Part shown: positions 1 through 9,664 of the stretch, one piece after another
Position numbering within the stretch: position 1 is the stretch's first letter
How the letters are laid out: each line of letters opens with the position of its first letter
Assembly (NCBI RefSeq): GCF_900291985.1
Contig: NZ_LT985980.1
Location: 3,866,001 to 3,930,000, forward strand
Origin: Lysinibacillus timonensis
GTDB lineage: Bacteria; Bacillota; Bacilli; Bacillales_A; Planococcaceae
DNA: 64,000 nt
Direction: 5' to 3'
Program-made: the position numbers and the translations under genes
Notes under the pieces: model-generated
Database searches by the model: none
Told to the model about the DNA's origin: nothing
What the model saw: only the letters and a program-made list of their open reading frames with translations

Positions 1-1
1 T

Positions 2-454
2 GTACAACCAACAATGAATATGCAGCAACCTGTATATCAGGACCCATTACATGCTCAGCAAGCAGCGGCGACGATTTTCGAAGAACCACCAATCTTTTCA
101 ACACCTAGATATCATCAGCCACAGCAACAGTACGTAAATGTGCAACAAGCTCAGTTTGCAAATTTTGATGCACCAAATATTTCACAATCTGAAGCTCGTA
201 ATTTAAATATGTTATTAGATATTCCTTTACAAGTAACAGTCGAACTAGGACGTACTAAACATTCTGTGAAAGATATATTACAGTTAGCAACAGGTTCTAT
301 TATTGAATTAGATAAACTTGCTGGAGAACCAGTTGATATATTAGTAAATAATAGACTGATTGCAAAAGGTGAAGTCGTAGTAATTGACGAAAATTTTGGA
401 GTTCGTATTACAGATATACTTAGTAAAGCTGACCGGTTAAATAATTTAAGATAG
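2..454 (+). CDS. fliY: Flagellar motor switch phosphatase FliY, C-terminal part (5' end outside window)
   Basis: The frame is open to the left edge, so this is the tail of a longer gene; the ATG at 14 is internal. A Gln/Pro-rich linker (roughly the first 60 visible residues) leads into a FliN-type SpoA domain, with motifs [28 protein letters not shown] and [15 protein letters not shown]. In Bacillus FliY is a C-ring protein that joins a CheC-like CheY-P phosphatase domain to this FliN domain; the phosphatase half would lie upstream of the window. It sits 22 bp before cheY, as in the B. subtilis fla/che operon. Placing it as FliY rather than plain FliN rests on the long linker and the synteny. 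Confidence 0.9.
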   Translation, partial: VQPTMNMQQPVYQDPLHAQQAAATIFEEPPIFSTPRYHQPQQQYVNVQQAQFANFDAPNISQSEARNLNMLLDIPLQVTVELGRTKHSVKDILQLATGSIIELDKLAGEPVDILVNNRLIAKGEVVVIDENFGVRITDILSKADRLNNLR

Positions 455-476
455 ATACATTGGAGGAGTAAATTTT

Positions 477-839
477 ATGTCTAAAAAAATTCTTATTGTT
501 GATGATGCCGCATTTATGCGCATGATGATTAAAGATATTCTAACGAAGAATGGATATGAAGTAGTCGGTGAAGCTGCTGATGGTCTACAAGCAGTAGAAA
601 AATATAACGAATTACACCCAGATTTAGTAACAATGGATATTACAATGCCAGAAATGGATGGAATTGCTGCCCTAAAAGCAATTAAAGGTACAGATCCTAA
701 TGCGGTTATCATCATGTGTTCAGCTATGGGACAACAAGCAATGGTTATCGATGCGATTCAAGCTGGTGCGAAAGACTTTATTGTGAAACCATTCCAAGCA
801 GACCGTGTAATTGAAGCTATTCAAAAAGCAATAGGTTGA
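477..839 (+). CDS. cheY: Chemotaxis response regulator CheY
   Basis: Single receiver domain of 120 residues, the family's full length. Acidic pocket Asp9/Asp10 (LIVDD), phosphoacceptor Asp54 (VTMDITMPEMDG), the conserved Ser in IIMCSAMG and Lys in DFIVKPF are all present. CheY-P made by CheA binds the FliM/FliY switch to set flagellar rotation; in Bacillus it promotes smooth swimming. The SD GGAGGAG at 462-468 fixes the start. It lies between fliY and fliO, as in B. subtilis, and the sequence is very close to that CheY. Confidence 0.97.
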   Translation: MSKKILIVDDAAFMRMMIKDILTKNGYEVVGEAADGLQAVEKYNELHPDLVTMDITMPEMDGIAALKAIKGTDPNAVIIMCSAMGQQAMVIDAIQAGAKDFIVKPFQADRVIEAIQKAIG

Positions 840-843
840 TCCA

Positions 844-1524
844 ATGCATGGTTTATTCAAGTTAAAGGTATGGGTGTTATCTGTATTTTTTGTCATCATC
901 ACATTTGTCGCACCTGTCCAATTGACAGCCAATGCTTCGCAAAATAATCAAATGATTACAAATGAGTACTTGCAAAATCCAGTTAACGACCAAGATGAGT
1001 CGCCAACTCAAACTATTGACGATGAAAATACACAGTTAGCTGGTGGACAAGGATTAGGAGCATGGGATTACATCAAAATGTTGTTATCCCTAATCTTCGT
1101 TCTAGCCTTATTGTTGTTTGTTTTGAAATTCATCAATAAGAAAAGCTCCAACTATCAACAAAATAACAATGTTCGAAATCTAGGTGGTATCACCTTAGGT
1201 TCTCAAAAATCAGTACAACTTCTTCAAATTGGTCAATCCATCTATATCGTTGGTGTGGGGGAGAATATTCAACTGATTAAAGAACTTAGTAACCAGGATG
1301 AAATCGAACAGCTTATTAACAATTTTAATGACAGACAAACCTTTGTCGCTACTACTCCTTATATAGCAGAGTTATTTAAAAAATTGAAACTTAATAAGAA
1401 TCAACAAGCAAGTGAACAAAGCCAAAGTAGTTTTGGTGAACTATTTAATAATCAGTTATCTGATATAAAAAAAGAGCGACGTGATGAATTGGAAAAATGG
1501 ATGGAAAAGGAGCACGATAAGTAA
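844..1524 (+). CDS. fliO: Flagellar export-gate accessory protein FliO (FliZ of B. subtilis)
   Basis: 226 residues. An N-terminal hydrophobic signal segment (about residues 8-30) precedes an acidic, Gln/Asn-rich stretch. A single transmembrane helix follows at about 76-98 (motif WDYIKMLLSLIFVLALLL), then a basic cytoplasmic domain with the family-like GGITLGSQKSVQLLQIG and YIVGVGENIQLI segments. FliO helps assemble the FliP-FliQ-FliR core of the type III export gate. Position before fliP and a 1-base overlap with it (stop TAA/ATG) support the call. The start has only a weak SD. Confidence 0.88.
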   Translation: MHGLFKLKVWVLSVFFVIITFVAPVQLTANASQNNQMITNEYLQNPVNDQDESPTQTIDDENTQLAGGQGLGAWDYIKMLLSLIFVLALLLFVLKFINKKSSNYQQNNNVRNLGGITLGSQKSVQLLQIGQSIYIVGVGENIQLIKELSNQDEIEQLINNFNDRQTFVATTPYIAELFKKLKLNKNQQASEQSQSSFGELFNNQLSDIKKERRDELEKWMEKEHDK

Positions 1525-2189
1525 TGGATCAATTTATGTCGTTTTTTTCTGATACCGATCCAACTAACGTCTCGACATCAATTAAGTTATTATTACTATT
1601 AACAGTTCTTTCGCTCGCTCCAAGTATTTTAATTTTAATGACGTCATTTGCACGAATCGTGATTGTGTTATCGTTTACAAGAACAGCATTAGCAACCAAT
1701 ACAATGCCACCTAACCAAGTCTTAATTGGTTTAGCACTTTTCTTAACGTTTTTCATAATGGCACCGACGTTTCAAACCGTTAATGACGAGGCGTTACAAC
1801 CTTTATTTAACGAGGAAATTGGAATAGAAGAGGCTTACACAAGAGCAAGTGCACCGTTTAAGGATTTTATGGCACAACATACAAGACAGGAAGATTTGGA
1901 GCTGTTTATCAGTTACAGTCAAGCTGACCGTCCTGAATCAGTTCAAGATATACCATTAACAATGCTCGTTCCTGCATATGCACTAAGTGAATTAAAAACA
2001 GCATTTCAAATCGGATTTATGATTTTCATTCCATTTTTAGTAATCGATATGGTTGTAGCGAGTGTCCTTATGTCAATGGGGATGATGATGTTACCTCCAG
2101 TTATGATTTCTTTGCCATTCAAAATATTATTATTCGTATTAGTGGATGGTTGGTACCTAGTCGTAAAATCCTTACTTCAAAGTTTTTAG
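1524..2189 (+). CDS. fliP: Flagellar type III export-gate protein FliP
   Basis: 221 residues with about four membrane helices. Diagnostic FliP motifs are MTSFARIVIVLSFTRTALAT, PPNQVLIGLALFLTFFIMAP, FMIFIPFLVIDMVV and MGMMMLPPVMISLPFKILLF. FliP forms a pentamer that, with FliR and FliQ, builds the export channel for rod, hook and filament subunits. It overlaps the fliO stop by one base and is followed 13 bp later by fliQ. The usual cleaved signal peptide is not obvious: the first residues are polar and the first helix starts near residue 20. Confidence 0.97.
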   Translation: MDQFMSFFSDTDPTNVSTSIKLLLLLTVLSLAPSILILMTSFARIVIVLSFTRTALATNTMPPNQVLIGLALFLTFFIMAPTFQTVNDEALQPLFNEEIGIEEAYTRASAPFKDFMAQHTRQEDLELFISYSQADRPESVQDIPLTMLVPAYALSELKTAFQIGFMIFIPFLVIDMVVASVLMSMGMMMLPPVMISLPFKILLFVLVDGWYLVVKSLLQSF

Positions 2190-2202
2190 GGGTTGATACA
2201 TC

Positions 2203-2472
2203 ATGACTGAAGAAATGGTCATTTCAATTGCAGAACAAGCGATATGGATGGTCCTTGTTGTTTCTGGTCCATTACTGTTAATCGCGTTAGTGGTCGGATT
2301 AATAGTGAGTATATTTCAAGCAACAACGTCCATACAGGAACAAACATTAGCCTTTGTTCCTAAAATTGTTGCCGTTCTTGTTGCAATCATCTTTTTTGGT
2401 CCTTGGATGATTTCACAACTGACATCTTATGTATTCAGTATTTTAAATAATTTACAACGGTATATTGGGTAA
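2203..2472 (+). CDS. fliQ: Flagellar type III export-gate protein FliQ
   Basis: 89 residues, the normal FliQ size, with two hydrophobic helices that pack as a hairpin (about 17-40 and 52-75). Family motif VGLIVSIFQATTSIQEQTLAFVPK, split here as VGLIVSIFQATTSIQEQT and LAFVPK, is intact. Four FliQ copies wrap the FliP/FliR core of the export gate. It lies between fliP and fliR with an SD (AGGGGTTG) before the ATG and only 4 bp to fliR. Confidence 0.97.
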   Translation: MTEEMVISIAEQAIWMVLVVSGPLLLIALVVGLIVSIFQATTSIQEQTLAFVPKIVAVLVAIIFFGPWMISQLTSYVFSILNNLQRYIG

Positions 2473-2476
2473 TTAA

Positions 2477-3253
2477 ATGGCTGAACTTATACCAGAACTA
2501 TCCGTATTGTTACTAATTTTTGTTCGAGTTTCTGCATTTTTTGTATCAATCCCTTTCTTTTCTTACCGAACAATACCACCACAATTGAAAATTGCATTAG
2601 CGCTTGTATTATCTTGGATGATGTACTATACCTTTTCAGTAGATGCAATTGCAATTGACGGTAGTTACATATTACTTATCTTAAAAGAAGCTATTATCGG
2701 TTTAATGCTCGGTGTATGTGCATTTATTATTTTTTCCGCTGTTCAAATCGCTGGTGGATTTATTGATTTTGAGATGGGTTTTGCAATGGCTAATATTATA
2801 GACCCACAAACGGGAGCTCAAACTCCATTAATGGGTCAATTTTTGAATATATTACTAATGTTTGTATTATTGGCCATAAACGGACATCACCTTATTTTAG
2901 ATGGTATTTTTTATAGCTATCAATTTATGCCAATCAACGAACTGTTTCCAAATTTTGGAGATGTCAGGACTCCGGAATACATAGTTAAATTGTTTGGTTC
3001 TGTCTTTGCGATCGCCTTTCAAATGTCAGCGCCAATCGTTGCTACTTTATTTTTAGTAACGGTTGCGTTAGGGATTACTGGGAAAACCGTACCACAATTA
3101 AATATTTTTGTTATCGGTTTTCCAATTAAAATTGCTATAGGATTTATTGTGTTGTTTATTGTCATGGGTGTTTTAGTACAGATTATGAAGTACTTAGTAG
3201 AATTTATGATATATGCAATGCGGGATCTAATGATATTACTAGGTGGTGCTTAA
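2477..3253 (+). CDS. fliR: Flagellar type III export-gate protein FliR
   Basis: 258-residue polytopic membrane protein with about six helices. FliR landmarks are the N-terminal RVSAFFVSIPFFSYRTIPPQLKIALAL, here split as RVSAFFVSIPFF and PPQLKIALAL, the central GGFIDFEMGFAMANIIDP, and a late APIVATLFLVTVALGI with KTVPQLNIFVIGFPIKI. FliR completes the FliP5-Q4-R1 pore. The start is 4 bp past the fliQ stop, and the end abuts flhB, the usual order fliP-Q-R-flhB. Confidence 0.97.
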   Translation: MAELIPELSVLLLIFVRVSAFFVSIPFFSYRTIPPQLKIALALVLSWMMYYTFSVDAIAIDGSYILLILKEAIIGLMLGVCAFIIFSAVQIAGGFIDFEMGFAMANIIDPQTGAQTPLMGQFLNILLMFVLLAINGHHLILDGIFYSYQFMPINELFPNFGDVRTPEYIVKLFGSVFAIAFQMSAPIVATLFLVTVALGITGKTVPQLNIFVIGFPIKIAIGFIVLFIVMGVLVQIMKYLVEFMIYAMRDLMILLGGA

Positions 3254-3254
3254 A

Positions 3255-4343
3255 GTGAAGTTACTTCTTTCTTTAGATTTACAATACTTCGCTGGCGATA
3301 AAACCGAAAAAGCAACACCGAAAAAACGACAAGATGCCAGGAAAAAAGGACAAGTAGTTAAAAGTCAAGATGTTACGGCTGCTGCATTATTACTGATATT
3401 ATTTTTATTTTTATATTTGTGGGCACCGACGATGCTAAATGGCTTCTTTTCCTTTTTCCATCAGTCAATAGAAAAAAACATGCTGATTGAAACACTTACA
3501 GTGGATACCGTTATGGAAATGTATTCTCAAGCTATTCAAGAAATGGCATACATAGTACTACCATTCCTTTTAATCGCAATGGTAGTAGGTATAGGTGCAA
3601 ACTATGCTCAATTTGGTTTGTTATTTACGACAGAATCTTTAAAGTTTGATTTGAAGAAAATGGACCCAATCAAAGGGATAAAAAAGATTATTTCCATCAG
3701 AGCGATTGTTAATCTATTAAAATCGTTACTAAAAGTCACATTTATCGGTGCAGTAACTGCGATGATCATTTGGATGAATATGCAAGAAGTTTTAACTCTT
3801 GCATTCAAAAATCCTTGGGATATTTTAACAACTGTGGCAGGCTTAACTGGTTTAATGGGCGTAGCTGCTGCAATCATGCTAATACTTATATCAGTTCTCG
3901 ATTATGTATACGAAAAGTATGAATATGAGAAAAATCTAAAAATGTCTAAACAAGACATTAAAGATGAGCATAAAAATGCTGAGGGTGATCCACAAATCAA
4001 ATCTAAAATTAAGCAACGTCAGCGAGAAATGGCGATGCGGAGAATGATGCAAGAAGTACCTAATGCAGATGTAGTAATTACGAACCCAACTCACTATGCT
4101 ATTGCGCTTAAGTATGATGAAAATAGTATGGATGCACCAAAAGTAGTAGCCAAAGGAACGGACTTCGTAGCACAAAAAATTAAAATGATTGCAAAAGAAA
4201 ATGATGTCGTAATGGTCGAAAACAGACCATTAGCAAGAGCGATGTATGACAAAGTTGAAATAGGTGACCATGTGCCCGAAGAATTCTTCAAGGCTGTTGC
4301 TGAAATATTGGCTTATGTCTATCGAATTAAACGAAAAATCTAA
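3255..4343 (+). CDS. flhB: Flagellar export switch protein FlhB
   Basis: I place the start at GTG 3255 (MKLLLSLDLQYFAG), just past the fliR stop, because AGGTGG at 3241-3246 is correctly spaced for it and the N-terminus then matches known FlhB proteins; GTG 3243 would overlap fliR without an SD. 362 residues: a basic KTEKATPKKRQDARKKGQV entry segment, four membrane helices, then the cytoplasmic domain with the self-cleaving NPTH motif (VVITNPTHYAIALKY). FlhB cleavage at NPTH switches export from rod/hook to filament substrates. The C-terminal PLARAMYDKVEIGDHVPEEF is typical. Confidence 0.96.
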   Translation: MKLLLSLDLQYFAGDKTEKATPKKRQDARKKGQVVKSQDVTAAALLLILFLFLYLWAPTMLNGFFSFFHQSIEKNMLIETLTVDTVMEMYSQAIQEMAYIVLPFLLIAMVVGIGANYAQFGLLFTTESLKFDLKKMDPIKGIKKIISIRAIVNLLKSLLKVTFIGAVTAMIIWMNMQEVLTLAFKNPWDILTTVAGLTGLMGVAAAIMLILISVLDYVYEKYEYEKNLKMSKQDIKDEHKNAEGDPQIKSKIKQRQREMAMRRMMQEVPNADVVITNPTHYAIALKYDENSMDAPKVVAKGTDFVAQKIKMIAKENDVVMVENRPLARAMYDKVEIGDHVPEEFFKAVAEILAYVYRIKRKI

Positions 4344-4372
4344 TTGCTTAGTAGATAGTAGGAGGGACAAAT

Positions 4373-6406
4373 ATGAAATTTCGCGACATAAGCGTGTTGG
4401 CAGTTGTTATATTGATAGTAGCGATGCTCGTTATCCCTCTCCCAACATGGCTACTAAGTTTTTTAATTCTTATTAATATAACTTTATCGCTGCTCGTTTT
4501 ATTGACAGCAATGAATATGAAGGAAGCGCTAGACTTTTCCATATTCCCATCAGTCATTTTATTACTGACATTGTTCCGACTGGGTTTAAGTATTTCTACT
4601 ACCCGTGCGATTTTAGCTGAAGGTGATGCTGGTGATGTTGTTGAAACGTTTGGTGAATTCGTAACAGGTGGAGATATATTAGTTGGTCTAGTTATCTTCT
4701 TGTTACTTGTAATTGTAAACTTCATTGTTATTACAAAAGGTTCAGAACGTGTGGCTGAAGTGGCAGCCCGCTTTACGTTAGATGCAATGCCAGGAAAACA
4801 AATGAGTATTGATGCCGACTTAAATGCAGGTATGATTTCAGAACGAGAAGCTCGAGAACGTCGTGACAAAGTATCAAGAGAGTCGGACTTCTACGGTGCG
4901 ATGGATGGGGCAACAAAATTTGTAAAAGGTGACGCTATTGCCTCAATCATCATGGTGTTCATCAACCTTCTATTCGGTATTATAATTGGTATGGCACAAT
5001 TAGGTTATTCGTTAAACGATGCGGCAGCACACTTTTCAAAACTAACAGTTGGTGATGGGTTAGTTGCGCAAATCCCAGCGCTACTAATTTCGACTGCAAC
5101 TGGTTTAGTAGTAACTAGAGCGGCTTCTGATGGTAATTTAGGGCAAGATATTACAAAACAATTATTTGCTCAAGCAAAATTGCTATATGTAGCAGGTGGA
5201 ACAATCTTTTTACTAGGATTATTTACACCAATTCCAGAATGGATTACAATCCCGATTGCCGGGGCACTAATTTCCGGTGCATACTTTATCAATCGTAAGA
5301 AACCTGAAGATCCTGAAGAAATACTTGAGATGGAAGAAGAAGTGGCAACAGATACTATGAAAAGTCAGGAAAATGTTATCAATTTATTAAATGTGGATCC
5401 TATTGAATTTGAATTTGGTTATGGATTAATACCACTTGTTGATGCAGCCCAAGGTGGAGACCTGCTTGACCGTGTCGTCATGATTCGCAGGCAGCTTGCA
5501 CTAGAACTAGGAATTGTAATTCCTGTCGTTCGAATACGGGATAATATTCAGCTTCAACCAAACGAATATCGAATTAAAGTTAAAGGGAATGAAATGGCAA
5601 GAGGGGAATTACTGCTCGATCATTTTTTAGCGATGAGCCCAGGAGACGACAATTCAATTGATGGGATAGAAACAATTGAGCCTTCCTTTGGACTACCTGC
5701 TAAGTGGATTACTGAGAAGGTAAAAGAAGAAGCTGAAATTCTTGGCTATACTGTAGTTGATCCACCAAGTGTTGTCTCAACACATTTAACTGAAGTAATT
5801 CGAGCAAATGCAAGCGAATTATTAGGACGTCAAGAGACTAAACAGTTGATTGATCATTTACGAGAAAGTTATCCGATTTTAGTGGAAGAGTTAACTCCGA
5901 ATCCGCTTTCGATTGGTGAAATACAAAAAGTGTTGGCGAAACTTTTAAAAGAGAATGTATCGATCCGCAATTTGCCAATTATTTTCGAAACATTGGCTGA
6001 TTATTCGAAATTAACTAGTGACCCAGACATTTTAACGGAGTATGTTCGACAATCATTGGCACGTCAAATTACCTCTCAATATGGGTCTGGACAACCAACA
6101 TTAAAAGTAATAACAGTTCCTGCAAAATTAGAAAAATTAATTGCAGATAGTATTCAACAAACAGATCATGGAAATTACTTAGCGATGAATCCCCAAGAAT
6201 CACAAAGCGTCTTAGAGTCCATCGCACAAGAAGTGGAACGAGTGTCATTTATGGAGCAATCGCCAATTATCTTATGCTCACCTGCAATTCGTATGTATTT
6301 AAGACAATTAACGGAAAGATATTTCCCGCAAGTACCAATTCTTTCTTATAGTGAATTAGACGCAAACATTGAAATCCAAAGTGTTGGAGTGGTGAATGTA
6401 GAATGA
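4373..6406 (+). CDS. flhA: Flagellar export-gate protein FlhA
   Basis: 677 residues, full length. The N-terminal half has about eight membrane helices including the highly conserved FHIPEP-type region, seen here as RFTLDAMPGKQMSIDADLNAG. The C-terminal half is the soluble domain that forms a nonameric ring and docks chaperone-substrate complexes and FliI/FliJ. Proton-motive-force-driven export is the known family role. The SD AGGAGGG at 4361-4367 fixes the ATG. The stop overlaps the flhF start. Confidence 0.97.
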   Translation: MKFRDISVLAVVILIVAMLVIPLPTWLLSFLILINITLSLLVLLTAMNMKEALDFSIFPSVILLLTLFRLGLSISTTRAILAEGDAGDVVETFGEFVTGGDILVGLVIFLLLVIVNFIVITKGSERVAEVAARFTLDAMPGKQMSIDADLNAGMISEREARERRDKVSRESDFYGAMDGATKFVKGDAIASIIMVFINLLFGIIIGMAQLGYSLNDAAAHFSKLTVGDGLVAQIPALLISTATGLVVTRAASDGNLGQDITKQLFAQAKLLYVAGGTIFLLGLFTPIPEWITIPIAGALISGAYFINRKKPEDPEEILEMEEEVATDTMKSQENVINLLNVDPIEFEFGYGLIPLVDAAQGGDLLDRVVMIRRQLALELGIVIPVVRIRDNIQLQPNEYRIKVKGNEMARGELLLDHFLAMSPGDDNSIDGIETIEPSFGLPAKWITEKVKEEAEILGYTVVDPPSVVSTHLTEVIRANASELLGRQETKQLIDHLRESYPILVEELTPNPLSIGEIQKVLAKLLKENVSIRNLPIIFETLADYSKLTSDPDILTEYVRQSLARQITSQYGSGQPTLKVITVPAKLEKLIADSIQQTDHGNYLAMNPQESQSVLESIAQEVERVSFMEQSPIILCSPAIRMYLRQLTERYFPQVPILSYSELDANIEIQSVGVVNVE

Positions 6407-7551
6407 AAATGAAAAAATATATAGCACCTTCAATTGCAGAAGCGATGAAATCAGTACGAGCAGAGTTAGGCGAAGATGCAGTAATTATTAATTCAAAGGT
6501 AGTGGAAACAAAAAAGTTATTTGGATTAATGAAAAGGAAGCATTTTGAAGTACTAGCGGGAATTGATGATATTGAGCTACATCCTCCTAAAGAACGTTTA
6601 CCAGATTTAGACTTTGAGCGTAAAACAAATGTTGAAAAACGCACTCAATTGGTAGAGAAACAAGATGATCATAAAGTTGATTTAGAATTAAAAAAGGAAC
6701 TTGCAGATTTAAAATTAATGTTGAAGTCTATTCAAAGACAATCTTTTGCAGGTCAATATCCTGAACAGTTATTACCGATTGTTGAGTTTCTTAAACATCA
6801 AGAGCTTTCTGATGAGCTCATCACCGCAATAAGTGATGAGCTTTTTGCACATTACAAAAACGCAAATTCTCAACTATCTAATAAAGAGCTTTGGAGCTTC
6901 ATTGAAGAATGGTTGAAAAGGAAATTATCTCGACTTCCAATTGGCGGATTAACTTATGAGAAAAAATTCATCAATGTCTTTGGACCTACTGGAGTAGGCA
7001 AAACCACAACAATAGCTAAAATGGCAGCTCGAGCTGTTCTAGAAAAGAAGAAGAAAATTGGCTTTATTACAACCGATACGTATCGTATAGCTGCAATTGA
7101 ACAATTAAAAACTTATGCAAATCTTTTACAGGCACCTATTGAAATTGTCTATAATTCAACCGATTATAAAAATGCGGTAGAAAAAATGGCAAATGTCGAT
7201 CTTGTATTTATTGACACGGCAGGACGAAATTACAAAGAAAAAAAATACGTTAATGATTTAAAACAAATGATCCAGTTTGATGAAGAAGTGGAATCATTTC
7301 TTCTGCTTTCATTAACTGCCAAAGAAAATGATATGGAGTCCATCGCAGATCAATTCAATAATATTCCAATCGATAAGTTTATATTTACAAAAATCGATGA
7401 AACAAATTCTATTGGCACTATGTTTAATTTAATGATTAAATATAATAAAGGACTTGCTTACTATACGGATGGTCAAGAAGTACCAGAAGATATACAAGAA
7501 GCGAATATAGATAAACTATTAGAATTATTCTTCCAAGGTGAATTCAAATGA
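6403..7551 (+). CDS. flhF: Signal-recognition-particle-type GTPase FlhF (flagellar placement)
   Basis: 382 residues in the B-N-G layout: a variable basic N-terminus with a short coiled stretch, an N domain, and an SRP-type GTPase domain. G1 is GPTGVGKTTTIAKMAAR (about residues 190-206), G2/G3 are TTDTYRIAAIEQLKTYA and FIDTAGRNYKE, and G4 is TKIDET. FlhF recruits early basal-body proteins to the right number and site, controlled by FlhG. The ATG overlaps the flhA stop (ATGA), which implies translational coupling; the next overlap is with flhG. Confidence 0.95.
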   Translation: MKMKKYIAPSIAEAMKSVRAELGEDAVIINSKVVETKKLFGLMKRKHFEVLAGIDDIELHPPKERLPDLDFERKTNVEKRTQLVEKQDDHKVDLELKKELADLKLMLKSIQRQSFAGQYPEQLLPIVEFLKHQELSDELITAISDELFAHYKNANSQLSNKELWSFIEEWLKRKLSRLPIGGLTYEKKFINVFGPTGVGKTTTIAKMAARAVLEKKKKIGFITTDTYRIAAIEQLKTYANLLQAPIEIVYNSTDYKNAVEKMANVDLVFIDTAGRNYKEKKYVNDLKQMIQFDEEVESFLLLSLTAKENDMESIADQFNNIPIDKFIFTKIDETNSIGTMFNLMIKYNKGLAYYTDGQEVPEDIQEANIDKLLELFFQGEFK

Positions 7552-8420
7552 GAGATCAAGCAGAAAAGTTGAGAATGAAAATGTTGGAAAATGTTGGGTC
7601 CTTAGGAAGATCGATAGCCGTTGTTAGTGGTAAGGGCGGTGTAGGTAAGAGTAATTTTACAACCAATTTTGCAGTTTTACTGGCGAATATCGGAAAAAAA
7701 GTAGTAGTCCTCGACATGGACATTGGAATGGGGAATGTCAATATTTTGATAGGCAAAACAGCCCACTATAATCTAATAGATTATCTTGAAGGCCGTTCTA
7801 CGCTTGACCAAATTATTCAGGATGGCCCAAATGACTTGAAATATATATCAGGCGGATCGGGTCTATCGACCATTGTACAATGGTCAGCTAAGATGTTCGA
7901 ATCATTAATTGAAGCATTTGAAACACTGCAAAAGTCCTACGATTACATTTTGTTTGATATGGGGGCCGGAGCTACAAATTGGTCCTTAGATCTTTTAACT
8001 TCAGTTGATGAAATTATCGTTATCTCTACAACAGAACCAACATCCGTAACAGATGCTTATTCAATGATGAAATTTATCTATCTTAGAGATGCAAGCAAGA
8101 AATTTTATTTAGTCGTTAATAGGACCTACTCATTAGAAGAAGGCAAGGACACTGTTGGTCGACTACAAAGTACAATGAAAAAGTTCTTGCATAAAGAAGT
8201 AAACGTTCTCGGTTCATTACCTGAGGATGCATCCGTCCGTAAAGCCGTAATAGAGCAAATACCATTTTCAATTGCTTATCCCAATGCACCGATAACGAAA
8301 ACTTTGGGTGAAATAGTGAATCGATTTGTTCACCATCAAACTGAAGAAGTTTATGCACACGAAAAACCTACTTCATTTTTGAATAAGTTACGAAGTATCT
8401 TTTCGAAAGGAAGTGTTTAA
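7548..8420 (+). CDS. flhG: MinD/ParA-family ATPase FlhG (YlxH), flagellar number control
   Basis: 290 residues. Deviant Walker A KGGVGKSN (VVSGKGGVGKSNFTTNFA), Walker A' LDMDIGMGNVNIL, and Walker B FDMGAGATN are visible, and the C-terminus ends in an amphipathic, basic segment like the MinD membrane-targeting helix. FlhG stimulates the FlhF GTPase and binds C-ring proteins to set flagellar pattern. The N-terminal RDQAEKLR resembles the DQAxxLR motif that activates FlhF (known from B. subtilis FlhG). ATG overlaps the flhF stop by 4 bp. Confidence 0.95.
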   Translation: MRDQAEKLRMKMLENVGSLGRSIAVVSGKGGVGKSNFTTNFAVLLANIGKKVVVLDMDIGMGNVNILIGKTAHYNLIDYLEGRSTLDQIIQDGPNDLKYISGGSGLSTIVQWSAKMFESLIEAFETLQKSYDYILFDMGAGATNWSLDLLTSVDEIIVISTTEPTSVTDAYSMMKFIYLRDASKKFYLVVNRTYSLEEGKDTVGRLQSTMKKFLHKEVNVLGSLPEDASVRKAVIEQIPFSIAYPNAPITKTLGEIVNRFVHHQTEEVYAHEKPTSFLNKLRSIFSKGSV

Positions 8421-8421
8421 T

Positions 8422-9549
8422 TTGAACCCTTCGGAAAAAAGTAAGCTTCTCATTGTAGATGACTCTGCTTTTATGAGAAAACTCATATCTGACTTTTTTA
8501 ATGATAACTCCAGAGTAGAAGTTATTGGTACAGCTCGAAACGGAAATGATGCGTTGAAAAAAATTCAAGAGTTAAAGCCCGATGTTGTAACACTTGATGT
8601 TGAAATGCCTGAATTAAATGGTCTTGACGCGTTAAAGCAAATTATGGAAATTTGTCCGGTTCCAGTGATAATGCTTTCTAGTGCTACACAACAAGGGGCT
8701 AATTCAACCTTATCAGCAATGGAATATGGAGCAGTAGATTTTGTTACTAAGCCAAGTGGATCTATTTCCCTTGATTTACACAAAATCAAAGAAGAAATTA
8801 TCTATAAGGTCCAGTCAGCAGCCAATGTTTCGGTGTCGAAGTTAAAAAAACGTCAACCGGCAAAAAATAAGGTTGTTAATAGTACATCAAGACCAATCTT
8901 TATTGAAAAAGAACGAGGAGACCATAATGTTCCTTTAAAACATACTTATGGAAAAACGGTATGGAATCGCCATTCAAAAAAAATAGTTCTAATTGGTACA
9001 TCGACTGGCGGTCCAAGAGCATTACAGGAAGTGATGACGAGGCTACCCAAAAACATCAATGCACCGGTTTTAATAGTACAGCATATGCCACCTGGTTTTA
9101 CTCGGTCATTGGCTGAAAGGTTAAACCAGTTGAGTAATATTCGTGTAAAAGAGGCAGAAAACGGTGAAGTTTTACAAAATGGAACTGCGTATATTTCACC
9201 TGGTGGCTATCATCTTAAACTTCAAAAATCCGGTAGCCAAATTCAAATAGTGCTTGATCAAACGGAACTCCCTCGATCAGGTCATCGGCCATCCGTCGAT
9301 GTTATGTTTGAAAATGTGAGTCATTTTACTGATCTTGATAAAATTGCTGTTATTATGACAGGAATGGGAAATGATGGTTCAAAAGGGTTACGCACATTAA
9401 AGGAAAATGGAAATGTAATTGCAATAGCTGAGTCACAGGAAACTTGCATCGTATATGGAATGCCCAAAGCTGCAGTAGAAACAAATCTAGTGGATGAAGT
9501 TACAGATGTTGAAAATATTTCTGAGACAATTATGAGATATTTGTCATAA
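8422..9549 (+). CDS. cheB: Chemotaxis protein-glutamate methylesterase CheB
   Basis: Start taken at TTG 8422, directly after the flhG stop, with SD GGAAGTG at 8409-8415; GTG 8413 is in frame but sits inside that SD. 375 residues: receiver domain (IVDDSAFMRKL, phospho-Asp in VVTLDVEMPELNG), linker, then the methylesterase domain. Its catalytic triad is visible as Ser in GTSTGGP, His in VQHMPPGFT and Asp in MTGMGNDG. CheB-P removes methyl groups from chemoreceptors during adaptation and can deamidate receptor glutamines. A 115-bp gap with no gene separates it from cheA. Confidence 0.95.
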   Translation: MNPSEKSKLLIVDDSAFMRKLISDFFNDNSRVEVIGTARNGNDALKKIQELKPDVVTLDVEMPELNGLDALKQIMEICPVPVIMLSSATQQGANSTLSAMEYGAVDFVTKPSGSISLDLHKIKEEIIYKVQSAANVSVSKLKKRQPAKNKVVNSTSRPIFIEKERGDHNVPLKHTYGKTVWNRHSKKIVLIGTSTGGPRALQEVMTRLPKNINAPVLIVQHMPPGFTRSLAERLNQLSNIRVKEAENGEVLQNGTAYISPGGYHLKLQKSGSQIQIVLDQTELPRSGHRPSVDVMFENVSHFTDLDKIAVIMTGMGNDGSKGLRTLKENGNVIAIAESQETCIVYGMPKAAVETNLVDEVTDVENISETIMRYLS

Positions 9550-9664
9550 CTTCATTAAGTAAAAGTAATTATCTCTGAAGGTGTTGGGTTTCACCTAAAC
9601 ACGAAAGCGCAGTCCATGTCGCAAATATGAAAAGCACGCACTGATTAAAGGAGAGTGGTCACGA